This document shows, piece after piece, positions 46,932-58,275 of a DNA stretch of 64,000 bases (position 1 is the stretch's first letter; every line of letters starts with the position of its first letter). The stretch comes from Malus domestica (Eukaryota > Streptophyta > Magnoliopsida > Rosales > Rosaceae), in contig NC_091673.1 of assembly GCF_042453785.1 (NCBI RefSeq), positions 1,681,501-1,745,500 on the forward strand. Reading direction: 5' to 3'. The notes beneath the pieces are model-generated. The model was not told the origin of the DNA. It ran no database searches and was given only the letters and a program-made list of their open reading frames with translations. The position numbers and the translations under genes were made by a program.

Positions 46932-49900
46932 ATGTCTGGGGAGATAGAAGAGCCTGTTGGTTTTAGCTGTCAGGTAACTTCTTTATGCTTGATTGATTTT
47001 TTATTTTTTTATTTTTATTTTTGTCGAGAATAATTTTCTTGATTAATTATGTTTGTTAGTGAGTAATGTTTCTTAAATTCTGCACCAGTACGAGATTAAC
47101 TGCTTAATCAGGAAGATTTGGGCCCGTTTGATAACCATTTTGTTTCCGGTGTTTAAGTTTCAATTTTTGCGCTAGATATGAGATTCAAAGAATGAAAATA
47201 AATATAGGCCTAGAGGTTGATTAGCTGGAACAAATGTTTCCCTTACATGAAATGTTTTGTGCACGATATGGTTTTTTGTAAGTCATATGGAAAGCGCGAT
47301 GAACTTGCATTTCGAGGCAATCAATCAGTTCTGATCTGCTTTTCCGATCGTTGATTTGCATCCCTTTGGTTAATTTTCAGTAGAAGTGCCCAGAAATTGA
47401 TATACTAGTGCATCCAAATTCTCCCACAATGTGCCATTCTGCTATGAATGTCCAAACTAGTGGATGAATTGACAAATTATATTTAGTGATTCATTCTGTT
47501 TTGTAGTCCTCCGCTTTTATAACAGCTACTTCTTCGAAATGGACAGGCAGACTCTTTACACTCTGGTTCCATATCATTCGGGAGGTTTGAAAACGAAGTT
47601 TTATCTTGGGAAAAGAGGTCGTCTTTCTCGCATAACAGATATGTTGAAGAGGTTGAAAAATGCTTGAAACCGGGTTCAGTTATTGAGAGGAAAGCTTACT
47701 TCGAAGCTCAATTCAAGAAGAAGGGTTTTCCCAAACCAAATTTACTCGAGTGCTATAGCGGTTCAAATCATCAAGTCTGTGAAAATGATGTCTTGGAGAG
47801 TGATGCGTACGGAGAAGAATTTGAAGACGGAAATGAAGATAATAGTTGCGCTCATTTTGATGAGACCTCGGAGGGTTCAGAGTACCACGGAGACTTTGAA
47901 GTGAAAGAATGTGAAAGGGAAGATCCTGAAGTTTCATTGTCTGATCCTCAGAGGGCATCTGAGTTGAACGATGAACATATTCTGGTGGATATTAAAGATG
48001 ATAATCCCGAGGAAACACATCAAACTGGAATAGGTTGTGACATGTTTTCTTCAAGTATCGATGAACCAGAGACCAATGTAAATGAGAATCATAATGGTGA
48101 TGCTGTGAATGCTGATGAATCATGTAATTCTGTTAATATGAACCCCAAGACTGCAGCAGATGAGGAAGTTAACATCACCATTGTGGAAAGTTTGCACAAT
48201 TCTTCTTCAAAGGTATGTTCTTATAGAAAACTTTCATCGTACTAAGGGCTGGTTTGGTATTGCTGTCCTTTGAAAAAAAACTGTTGTGAGAATAATCGAC
48301 TGTGCTGTGAGAATAAGCGGCTGTGAAATAAATCAGCAGAGTGTTTGGTAAACTTTTATGTAAAAGTGTTTTTGGAAAAAAAAAAAAAAAAAAAAGTAGT
48401 CTGATAGTGGCTATTTTCATTAAAGGATCATTGTAGCTCCGTGTGCTTTGAAAAAAAACCAGTTTTCCAAAGCTACAAATAGCAGCTTCAGCTTTTTCCT
48501 TTGATTTCGGCTTATTCTCACATCAGCTTCCAAAATAAGTTTTTTTTTTTTCAGTTTGCTAAACACCTAAAACCCTCACATTTTTTTTTCATGGGTGTTT
48601 TTTTTTTTAAGCACCTCACTCCCAAACCACCCCTAACTCATTTTTCTTTAGTTAGTAACAATACTAACTATAAATTCCTCGGTTTCCTATCTAGTTGAAG
48701 GCTGGAAAAGAATCCAAAATTTCCAAGTCCAGAGTAAAATCTAAGGCCAGCATTTCTCCGGTTAAGAGAAGCATTTCTGCTGAGTCGTCTAAAGTTCCTA
48801 CAAATAAATCTAATACAAGAGAAAGAGAGGGTACACGAAGAACGTATAAAGAAAAGCTGTCATCAAAAACTGCAATTCCACCTACACATTCTGTTCGCAG
48901 GACTCCAAAATCAGAGGTAAGCATTTTATCGTCTTTATGACGTTCTTCACCTTCTACATAGTACATTGTAAGCATATTGGTTTCTCAAAAACTGGTGTGC
49001 CTTTGGATTCTACGCGCAGGATTCTACAAAACTGAAGGGAAATTCTGCTCATGAGAGTCGAAGGTATATATTGTTGATTGCAAGTAGAAATCCAAAATGT
49101 TTTACTGAATGGAACCTCATATGCATAGTTCTTGCATTATTGTAGTGATAAAGAGTACTGTGTTAAGAACCTTGGTGAACCTCAACCTCCTGCCGTCAAG
49201 CCTGAGTCCCGAGGACGCCAAATGGCAAACAGGTTTATTGGAATTTCTTACTGATGCTATCAGTGTTTCTACCTCTCAAACTGTAGAATTTTTGTGAGGT
49301 CACCCTTTCCATATTCCTCTCTCGTATAGGCTTAACCAAAGAGTCAATTTGACCAAGTCTGATACAAGATCAAGTGTTGCAACTTTCAATTTCAAAAGTT
49401 CTGAACGAGCAGAAAGGAGGAAAGAGGCAAGCCACCATGTACTTTTTATGAATTTGGTGTTCCTTTAGATTTTGGGTTAAGATTTATATTGCTTACAATG
49501 CTGAAATGACTTGTTCCTTTGTCCTTGTGGCTCTTACAATCCAGTTCTTCACCAAGATGGAAGAAAAAATGCATGCCAAGGAAGATGAGATGAATAAGAT
49601 CCAAGCAAGAAAGCAGGTAAATGAGACGATTCATCTATTTGACAAGTTCATTGTGGGACATCGGTGTGTCAAAGAAGACAATTATGTCTTTCAAACTAGT
49701 AGAATGCTATATTTGATGCTTGGAGCAAGGATCCAAATGGTTAATGATGAAGCCACTCAAATTTTCCTTATTGCATGCTTCCGAAACTTTGCTTAAGAAT
49801 CTCAGCGGGGTTACATTACTGTTATTGCAGGAAAAAAACGAAGCTGAGATTAGACAATTCCGCAAAAGCCTCAACTTCAAAGCAGCACCAATGCCTTCTT

Positions 49901-50657
49901 TCTATCATTCAGCTGTGAATTCAGTGCATGATGGGAGCAAGGTAAATAAATGCCATCCATTGCATTTTAAGACAAGAACTTCCAAGTGAATCGAGCATAA
50001 ATTTGAGATTAGAGGATGACTTGTTGCTGTTCCATTTTGTTGCATGGTTTCACCACCTTGCCTAAAGCATGACCAGATGTTCTTTCTCGCACCAAACAGT
50101 TCAGTTCTGAATGTGATTAAGATTTCGAAATGGAAAATTGGAAACTAATGGCCCAGTTAATCATGGATTTTCAATATGTTTTTCAGGCTGTATCTACCAA
50201 ATCCTCTAAAGTACAAAGCATGTCAACAAATCCAGGGAGTGGAGCTACCTCAAGATTGCTATCACATTCAGAGACAGGAAAGTCTGAAGCTCCTACTGAT
50301 AGTGATTCTGTAAACACAACCGATTTGCCCGAGGCCTCAAGAGAAACTAACTTCATGATGGCTGAGCCCTCTGAAGCTAGTTCAGTTTCTTCAACCACAT
50401 TGAGCAGCAAAAACTTGTCCCGAGATACAACAAAAGGTGAAGTCATGAGGACAAAAGAAAGAGAGAAGAATGTTAATACACAGAAACATCGATCATTAGA
50501 GAGCGGAAAAATGGCAAAAAGTCAGAAAACTGAGGGGAAGCAGAAAGTAGGAGGTGAAAGGAACAGCAGAGAGATGGCAAGGAAGGGTGTGAAAGTCAGC
50601 GTCGGCTTTGGAAGCAGTTCAAGAATGGGTCATCTAACAGTTGGTGTTGCCTCATGA
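46932..50657 (+). CDS. TPX2-domain microtubule protein, WVD2-like
   Basis: Nine exons (46932-46973, 47547-48212, 48695-48916, 49020-49063, 49146-49232, 49330-49426, 49545-49616, 49831-49941, 50187-50657) join in frame to 603 residues. The start MSGEIEEPVGFSCQ, then ISFGRFENEVLSWEKRSSFS and RYVEEVEKC, match the N-terminal block of WVD2-like proteins of the WDL7 kind. A long acidic, low-complexity region follows. The TPX2/KLEEK domain lies at about residues 375-440 (AERRKE, FFTKMEEKMHAKEDEM, then FRKSLNFKAAPMPSFYH), and a basic, serine-rich tail closes the protein. Family members bind and bundle cortical microtubules and affect anisotropic growth. Intron 6 (49427-49544) appears to start with GC (AG/GCAAGC). 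Intron 2 carries a MITE. Non-coding leader exons upstream are likely but not defined. Confidence 0.9.
48246..48633. mobile_element. PIF/Harbinger-like MITE in intron 2 of the WVD2-like gene
   Basis: The ends GGGCTGGTTTGGTATTG and, read inwards from the right, GGGGTGGTTTGGGAGTG are inverted repeats. They are flanked by TAA on both sides (48243-48245, 48634-48636), the 3-bp duplication typical of PIF/Harbinger. The 388-bp body contains A and T tracts and AAAGCTACAAATAGCAGCTT-like foldbacks and no gene. Confidence 0.82.
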
Positions 50658-51604
50658 ATGAACACCGAGAGACGGAATATAGTCAGCCGTGCAGGGTGAA
50701 CACTGCAAGCCTGAGTTTTAATGGAAGCAAAGCTTGTAACAAACCATGTAGGCGAAGAGAGAATAATATATGGTTGTGCTGTTTGAGGGAGTAGAAAAAT
50801 TGGAATCCTAGGCCCTCTTGCCACCTTTACAATTAAATGTTTTATTAAATTTATTTATCATGTAATCAAACCAAGTTATCTTCTATGCTTTGACACTGCG
50901 GACTATGTAATAACTAATAAGCGTTTTTTCCGTGCACTGTGAATTCTTGTTTTGATTTCTTCATATTTTTCACACATCACCTTCATTTTATGGTTTCGTC
51001 ATCCTTCGAGCGTCAGCCAACATGCTTTGATCTCAGCATTCACGTGGATATTTGGTTCGGGATGTGTCAGATTAGTACTGTGTAATCAAGTACCTTAAAA
51101 TGAATTAATGAGTTGATAAAAAGCATTTCACTCTTGCACTCGAGATTCTAAATTCAATTCCATCTTCTTCGTCATCACTTGTACAAAAAATTGTGGTAGG
51201 GAAAGTTGGAAACTTGACCCATCTTTCACTGATTGGTGGATCAAGATTTCTCCTTGGCATTTATCTTGCGTATGAAGCAATTCACAAAAGTCACCAACTA
51301 CTTTGACTCGGATTTCAATTTCATCCTTATTGTTTCAGCTGTTTCAAATTTCAATCAAGTACTTATTAGTCGTTTCGGTTAGGTTGCAACTTATAGTTCC
51401 TTCTCTTTTTAGAGTCACGTGCACGGCATGTGGCACCGTATCTAAGAGCAATACTGCGTTTTACGCGAACAAACGGCCATACCATGAATTAAGCCTACCT
51501 AATAGCCTAATTGCTATTGGATTTATGCTAATTGGGTTTGATTAGTGGTTGTATATCTTATTATTGTGGTGTAGACCAGCTAAACCTCGAGAGTTTGAAA
51601 ACAA

Positions 51605-51783
51605 TATCCTTTATGTTAAGACTATTTATTTAGACCATATTTTGTAGATCACATGACGTGGTACAATGATGGTTAATGGTTGGACTTCTTACTTAAATCA
51701 TTATAAAATAAATCCAACGATCAATCACTACATCATGTGATTTACAAATTATAATCTAAAAAGATAATCTCCCTGACATTTTC
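51605..51783. mobile_element. MITE, GATCACATGATGTGG family, fuller copy
   Basis: TATTTTGTAGATCACATGAC on the left mirrors the right arm, which read inwards is TAATTTGTAAATCACATGAT. The outer parts also pair (TTAGACC and AATCTAA). A truncated relative is at 25422-25495. Confidence 0.7.
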
Positions 51784-51924
51784 CTTCCGTTAATTACACG
51801 CCAAATTATTAGTGCTTGTGAAAGGATTGACCTAGATACCTACGTAGTCACCCCTCATTACAACACACATGCAAAGAAATTCCTTATTTGCTTTAACAAA
51901 GCAATTTCATTCCCTATTTTTAAT

Positions 51925-52074
51925 AAGGTCGTGCTATTTATACACTTCTTTTTATTTTTCATACATTCTTATTAATTTTTGTCTATTGATCTTCATCAAT
52001 TCATTTCGATTTGACATTTGAAAATTAAAAAGAGTGTCTAGAGATAAAAATAAGCGTGTGAATAACATCACCCT
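51925..52074. mobile_element. Short MITE, GGGTGGTGCTATTCA family, copy 2
   Basis: The left end AAGGTCGTGCTATTTATACA and the right end read inwards GGGTGATGTTATTCACAC match the ends of the element at 25201-25346. Confidence 0.6.
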
Positions 52075-52193
52075 TTATTTATACTATTCAAAACTCTCTT
52101 CTCTCACGGTTTAGATTAGTTTTAAATAAATATTGTTTCTAAAGAAACATATTTGGATGCTTAGGTTCATTAGTCATCATACAATTTCCCAAT

Positions 52194-53756
52194 GAGAAAT
52201 TTTATTTGAACCCGTTGAACCTCTTTCTACACCCAGCTTACTCTTTACACACATATTGTTTTTAATTAAACTTTCAATATCTCTTTAAACCCAAATTTAT
52301 TGCCTAAATTATCCTCACAAACCCAATTTAAGGATGTAAATTTATCTTTACACTCATTTAAAAAATAAAAAACCAAAATCAAATGAAAAGAGCTGGGAAA
52401 CATGCGAAAACAATGATGCAAAGAATGCAGCTGTTGGTGGTTTGGCTAATTAGAATTTAGATTGCAAAGCAAAGACTAATTTTATCAGTAAGATATTATA
52501 CGAACGCAGACATGAGGAACTTAGCTAATCAATGCTGTCTATTATCTAATTGTAACTCTCAAATTAAGTAGTAGCAGATTGATAAGTAATCCAATAACAA
52601 AAGCAGGATGTTATGGTTATATGTAAATTAAGAAGTAGAAGACTTTGGTAAATGGTGTCCAAAAAGAACAAATACTTGGTAAACTTATACAGCTAATAGT
52701 CAGAATGGTAGTATATGGCATATATGTCAATAAATCAATAATTCAACTCTCGCATAAATAAATTTATATTTTAGTTGGAGGATTAAAATTTTCAAAATCA
52801 CCCTCTATCCGTCAAAAAGAGTTTATTTTTTCTTTATGAAAGCGTCTTAGGGTTTTTGCTAGAACAAAACGTACGTTAAAAGTTACGTAAGAGTTTAGTT
52901 ACTGATTGTGGGTTTATTAATAGGGAGACTTTGGATGCGGTCCCTAGTTATGAACAATCTTTGACTGAAACCTTATTGGTTTTCAATTTTTGATCCAAGT
53001 CCCTGAAATTAATTGATAATTTATTTCTATGTACGTTACTATATTTTTTAAATTAAAAATTAAAATTTATAGTTGTTTATAGTAATGAGATTTTAAATAA
53101 AAAACCATAATTTGTGGGATTAAAAATATTAAAATATAAATATACTATTGTGTGTGCGTGTGTGTAAACATGGGTACATTCATAAAAATAACCAAAAAAT
53201 TATTGTATCAAAACATGGGTACATTCTTCAAAATGGGTACATTTAGCAAAAATAAAAATGGGTACAAATAAATAAAAAAATATGGGTACAATACAAATAA
53301 AACTTTAAAAAATATGGGCACAAAAAGAATTTAATATATGGGTACAAATTAAAACTGAAAGGAAAATTGGTACAAATTAAAAAAGGGTTGCAAATTAAAA
53401 ATGGGTACAAACTAAAAATAAAAATATATGATAAAAAATTTAGCCATAAGTATAAATATACTAATTGTAACATTTTTAATATTAAATGAATATATTTAGA
53501 AATAAAAAATATTTTATTATTGAAATAATTAATGATATTATTAATACAAAGGACCTTGATCAAAAATTGAAAAGTAATAAGGTTTTAATCAATAGAGTAG
53601 TAAAAATAAGGATGAAAACCTAATTACTCCTTATTAGTATCTTATTTTTCTTGTTAATTTTATCTTAATTATGCAATAAGGTAATAAAGATATTTCACAT
53701 TTAAAATCTAAATTGGGTGTAGAAAAAAAATTAAATGAGTTCAAATAACATTTTCC
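52194..53756. mobile_element. Non-autonomous Mutator-like element with 9-bp duplication
   Basis: The left end GAGAAATTTTATTTGAACCC and the right end read inwards GGAAAATGTTATTTGAACTC are inverted repeats that continue for about 45 bp to TTTCTACACCCA. A perfect 9-bp direct repeat, TTTCCCAAT, lies on both sides (52185-52193 and 53757-53765), as expected for Mutator-type insertion. The 1563-bp body has no transposase and contains the GTACCC-rich repeat at 52922-53635. Confidence 0.85.
52922..53635 (-). repeat. GTACCC-rich dispersed repeat inside the Mutator-like element
   Basis: Its reverse complement aligns with 31975-32965 from AATTAGGTTTTC to AAAGTCTCCCT, with most substitutions in AT runs. 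Either it was inserted into the Mutator-like element, or it is the internal part of that family and the PIN intron copy has lost its ends. Confidence 0.8.
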
Positions 53757-54149
53757 TTTCCCAATTGACTTGATGGTCATGAGGGGTCGGTCCTTAGCTC
53801 TATACTAAAAGTTTGGAATGAAGACAAAAAATGAAAGGAAGGAGCCTAAGGAGCATAATTGACTAGGAATCGTGAAGTCTCCATGGTCCTGCCCGACTGT
53901 TAAATTAAACATATTTGCTGTCCTTTTCTGCAAATATCACCAAAACAAATGATGCAATACACAAATGGTTGGTTACAATTTACAAATCATGCACCTTAGG
54001 ACAAAAGAAAACGAATATAGTATCATCATCTTCATTTTCTTTCTTTAACGCTTGCTCTGTTTTCTCTCACTTACATTGCCAATGCTCAATTCACCTCATC
54101 ATCTTACATATTTCTAAATATGACTAATTGGAAGTACATCTAAAACCAG

Positions 54150-54290
54150 TGAAAATGCTTTGGTGAAAATGTTTTTAAAACTAATCTTTAGTAAAAATTC
54201 AAATGGATCCTAAAATAAACACTTTAAGCGCTTTCTGCAAAAAGCACATATTTTGCGTGTTTTTCTTTCTTTCAAAAAGCACCTAAATTC
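54150..54290. repeat. MITE relic, GTTTGGAAGTGCTT family (partial)
   Basis: AACTAATCTTTAGTAAAAATTC and AACACTTTAAGCGCTTTCTG resemble the inner part of the elements at 23636 and 33552. The ends are not clear. Confidence 0.45.
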
Positions 54291-54807
54291 GAATACAGGC
54301 CTGAAATTTATCTTCAACTATTGAACTATCCCATGGTGGTCGCCAATGCTCAATTCATCTCATCATCTTTACAACTAAATATATGGGTAATGATAAGGAC
54401 ATTAAATTTGAAAACTAAATGATTTATCAACAATAAAAATAAGCATGTTAATCAACATTTTAGTAATAATTAACTCATCAACTTCTATGTCCTTTAGTTT
54501 ACAAAATTATGTTTGTACAGTTTACAAAATTATGTCATTTAACATATGTTTGTAATTTAACGTCTAGATCACTCAAGATTTTAAAGAATTTAAAAAAAAA
54601 AAAAATAGGCGTGATCTAGTAATAATAGTGTATACCATACATTATGTGTAACAAAATGCGTAGCATAAAAATATTTAACATGATTAATCTAATTAAACAA
54701 AACAAATGACGTTTGATATCATTCCAACGAGAGATAATTGCGACTAAGCTCATTAATTCATTAAAACAAAGAAGACTTTCTAACAAACAAAGAAGACTTT
54801 CTAACTT

Positions 54808-55284
54808 TTACTGAAAGTTAAAAAAGAAGTAGACAAATACAACGTAAAGATTGGTGGTGGCAATAGTGTTGAAGAGCGTTGACGATCTTCTGCTTACAGA
54901 AGTTGCCGACGAAGCGTCTTGATTTCCATGAGCACCGTTTTTGTAGTAGAACGGAAAATAAGGTAAGATGGGGTCCGGAGGAGGATTAGCACCATATCCA
55001 TAGCCGCCGTTATAAGTAGACGGAGGAGGGTTGTACGGGTAATATCCAGTTGGGTTGTTGACGACGGCCGGAGGCGGGTATGCCGCGGTTTGGGACGACG
55101 GAGGAGATGGCGTTGTGGTGGTCGGAGTTGTTGGAGTAAAAGTGCCTCCGGTGCCTGTAGGTGGAGGATAACATGGATACGCGCAGGGATTGTCTGATAT
55201 TGTTGTTGCAGGAAAGCTGAGAATTATTGAGAACAAAAAGAGACCTGAGAGAATGAGTGGGTTTATCTTTGCAGCAGCAGCCAT
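54808..55284 (-). CDS. Short proline-rich wall protein, probably GPI-anchored
   Basis: An uninterrupted frame of 158 residues. A signal peptide covers about 1-30 (LILSGLFLFSIILSFPATTIS). A short Cys-containing block (NPCAYPCYPPP) leads into a Pro/Thr/Tyr-rich region (TPTTPTTTTPSPPSS, YPYNPPPSTYNGGYGYG). A small-residue stretch and a hydrophobic C-terminus (LYVVFVYFFFNFQ) follow, as in GPI-anchor signals. Secreted proteins of this kind are hydroxylated and glycosylated in the wall or at the plasma membrane. The layout matches that of 61322-61765, 6 kb away on the same strand, although the repeats differ. The leader contains a GT/CA microsatellite. The function is unknown; extensin-like and arabinogalactan-like labels are both possible. 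Confidence 0.8.
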   Translation of the reverse strand: MAAAAKINPLILSGLFLFSIILSFPATTISDNPCAYPCYPPPTGTGGTFTPTTPTTTTPSPPSSQTAAYPPPAVVNNPTGYYPYNPPPSTYNGGYGYGANPPPDPILPYFPFYYKNGAHGNQDASSATSVSRRSSTLFNTIATTNLYVVFVYFFFNFQ

Positions 55285-55349
55285 GGGAGATTGGGCCGAG
55301 TATTTTGTGGGAGTTTAGGAAAATGAGTGAGAGAGTGGAAGGAAAAGGG

Positions 55350-55376
55350 ATGTGTGTGTGTGTGTGTGTGTGTGTG
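55350..55376 (+). repeat. GT microsatellite in the leader of the proline-rich gene
   Basis: A pure GT run (CA on the sense strand of the minus-strand gene) about 70 bp upstream of its start codon, probably within the 5' UTR. Confidence 0.92.
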
Positions 55377-56635
55377 TTTGGGGAAGAAAACAAGTGGAGT
55401 GGGTGGAGGTGGAGGTGGTTGTACAACTTTTCTTATTAGAAAGAAGACTTTGAGGGTCTTGTCATGACTCAAAGAGTAAGAAAAAGAAAGAAAATATAGA
55501 GGGGCCAAAAGGGATTGTTGAAGAAAGCAAATTCTATCTAGCAGCGAGCAGCTACACCTAAATAGTTTTAGACCGTATATAGTTAGAAGATGCCTCATTA
55601 CACTTTCACTTTATGAATTTCTTTTTGATATATGGGAGGTTTCGAATCCTGTACTTAGTATATTCTTACTTATCATTCTACTTACCATCACTTTTACGTT
55701 TTGAATTTGGCTATTAGTGTTATTTAAATTTTAAAGTCAATAGTAGCCTGCTAGATGAACAAATTTTGAAGTTATTTAACATGTATAAAGTAAACAAACT
55801 TCTTAAGTAAGACGTAGTCGAAAAAACTCTAAGATTGTTCACATAGCTTCTAGTTATTAGATGTCAACTCGTTTCAAACTTCCTAGTCCTTAAGTTAAGA
55901 AAAAAAGAAGAGTATATAGTTCAATTAGGCTAAAATCACGAATTATTCATTTGAGACAACCCTAAATCAGGTTACTTAGTAACCTTTTTGAGCTCAAACA
56001 TTATCCGAATTTGTCGAATTTTAGATCACTGATAATTATACATCTTTTGCCTTCGAAGGTGGGACATTTCGTAAGACCTAATTCACTTCCCACACTAGTT
56101 TACTATAGTGAGCCCCAATCCCACATGAGGAGAGCTTAGACGAACCTATTGGAAGAAGGTAGAGGAAAATGTGTGGGCTAGCTAACTATTATTGTAATAA
56201 TGTGCAATTATTGCCCTTGCGTAGTGAGAGTGCACGTCAAAGATAAATAAATGTCATATGATCGCAGCCTTAGCTGACTGAAACTCAATCATTTTAGTTT
56301 TGGAATAAATTATATCACTCCCTTAAATAAATTTCTTTGCTACCTGCCCCAAGTAATGTTTCATAACTAGAAGGAAATATGTTTTTGCTGAACCAATAGT
56401 TTCAATGCCTTGGATGAAAACAGATCACTTAAACCAACCTGCAGGTTTGGTGAAAACCCTAGTTGGTCATCTCTGCAAATAAATTAGTAATGCTTTAATA
56501 TTCTTCTCTCTCCCAACTTCGATGGAATTGTATCCTGTTCCCTAGCTAGCTTCTTCAAACTTGAAACTCGTGTTAATCTGCTCTACAATTGGATCTTGCC
56601 AAACTATCGAAAGACACCGAGTATCGAAGAGCTCA

Positions 56636-56745
56636 TTTGGTTAGCCTAATGGTAAGAGCGGGTAAGATGATGGGTAAAAACAAAATTAAAAATAGACTGT
56701 GTTCACAATTCGAAACCCTCTAATGTTAAAGAAAAAAGAAAACAT
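56636..56745 (+). mobile_element. Possible tRNA-derived SINE
   Basis: TTAGCCTAATGGTAAGAGC is close to a polymerase III A box and CAATTCGAAACCCTC to a B box, about 55 bp apart, with an A-rich 3' end. It does not fold as a tRNA and has no anticodon arm in place, so a SINE head is more likely than a gene. Confidence 0.5.
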
Positions 56746-58175
56746 ACTTCAGGCATAAGCCTTCTATTATAAAGTGCGTACTATATTCCTGCATATGAGA
56801 TTATATTATAATTAAACTAATCCTTCAAATCACAAGTAATGATTAATAATATACGCCGAAATTGATGCATGTATTTCAATTTTAAAAAACAAAAAAATAA
56901 GCAAAAATTTCAAAGTCTCTTTGGTTATGCGTATGTGTGTGACCATATATATGCATGTGGATATAGCAAATTATTGTCAACAGCCACTAATTTCTACACC
57001 TAACGGTGTTCTTTAACCAAGCATAATATTTGAGAATCAAATTAATCATGGAGAGAGACAGGTGTAGAAAGATGCAATCGAAAACGTATAATTTTTCTTT
57101 GCTGCGACGTACGCAAGGAGCAAACTTGAAGGCATATGCACATGCAACTGGGAGAAAAAAGCGGTCAGAAGTTGAGTAATTTTGACGAACAACACAACCC
57201 AACATATATAAACTCGACCGCGTACGATTTAACATGATGACTTCTTTGGTTTTGTAAAAGAATTCTAGGGTTTACCTTGTATTTCTTAACTTAAAAGAAG
57301 CAAACCCTTTTGTACATTGTAGTTATAGCTACCATTGATACTACGAAAGTAATACTAAATAGGACCATGGTGACCCATTCAACATTGCGCCTTCACTGCA
57401 CTTGTTCCTTTCTAAGTTGCTCTCATATATGGTTATGAATTTAAGTTGAAGGGGACGTGTACACTATCTTAACTAATTAGGTTGATTCATGTCTGATCGC
57501 TTTTTTTTCCTACAATTATGAATTTCATAATGGAATTCTCTCTCCCTCGTTATCTATATAAAGTCATATGAGAAGACAAAAACGGTGAAACTTTGAATTT
57601 CCCCACAATGCCCTAAAAAAATAAAACTTATTTTTTTCAAATAAAAAAAGACCATATTGTCACATAAGTACGCGTGTAGCAAGGTTAGCGTCTCATATCA
57701 CAAAGTAAAAATTATAACTCATCAAGAAAAAAAGAGAAAACTTTTTTATTAATCTGAAAAAATGAAAGGTATGTGCACGATTAATTGACTTATATCAAAT
57801 TTGTGTTTTCAGCAAGTATGGTGAAATTGTTCTATCTTTAAGTTTGAATTTTTGGGATTAGAAAGGACGATGCCTTGGTGTATCATCATCAATAGAAATA
57901 GGTGAGGTGTCATGTTAGAAAAGTCATTGGGAGAACATGTACAGGTAGAACCTTCCCTTAAAAGTAGCATATATCTTGTAACTTTTTTGAAACCTATAAA
58001 TCCATTTTAAGGTAGCATTAGCATTTGCTTTTATCTTTGGTCCAACCACCAGTACACAGTACAGCCTGTGGTGCTCTATTATTGTCAGCCAAACACTCTG
58101 TATGCTCACAACCTTTCAAAAATACCACTTTTTTATGTTTCATTTTCAATACAGCCAAAGAAAAACAGAAAAAAC

Positions 58176-58275
58176 AAATGAGGTTGACTCAGTTGGTAAG
58201 CCCCTACTTGTGTGTTACCTTACGAAGATTTGAGTCTTGCTGCCATCAGTCTTTATTGGTGTGCAATTTGTAAAT
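58176..58275 (+). mobile_element. Possible tRNA-derived SINE, second type
   Basis: GGTTGACTCAGTTGGTAAGC resembles an A box and GATTTGAGTCTTGC a degenerate B box. It differs from 56636. No target duplication was located. Confidence 0.45.

Larger units (their letters stand above)
50658..54807. other. Interval rich in transposon relics
   Basis: Downstream of the WVD2-like gene there is only its 3' UTR and a chain of elements: MITEs at 51605 and 51925, a Mutator-like element at 52194-53756 and a MITE relic at 54150. No exon was found. Confidence 0.6.

Noticed and set aside
56636..56745. tRNA gene
   Set aside because: A- and B-box-like blocks are present but there is no cloverleaf and the spacing is that of a SINE head.
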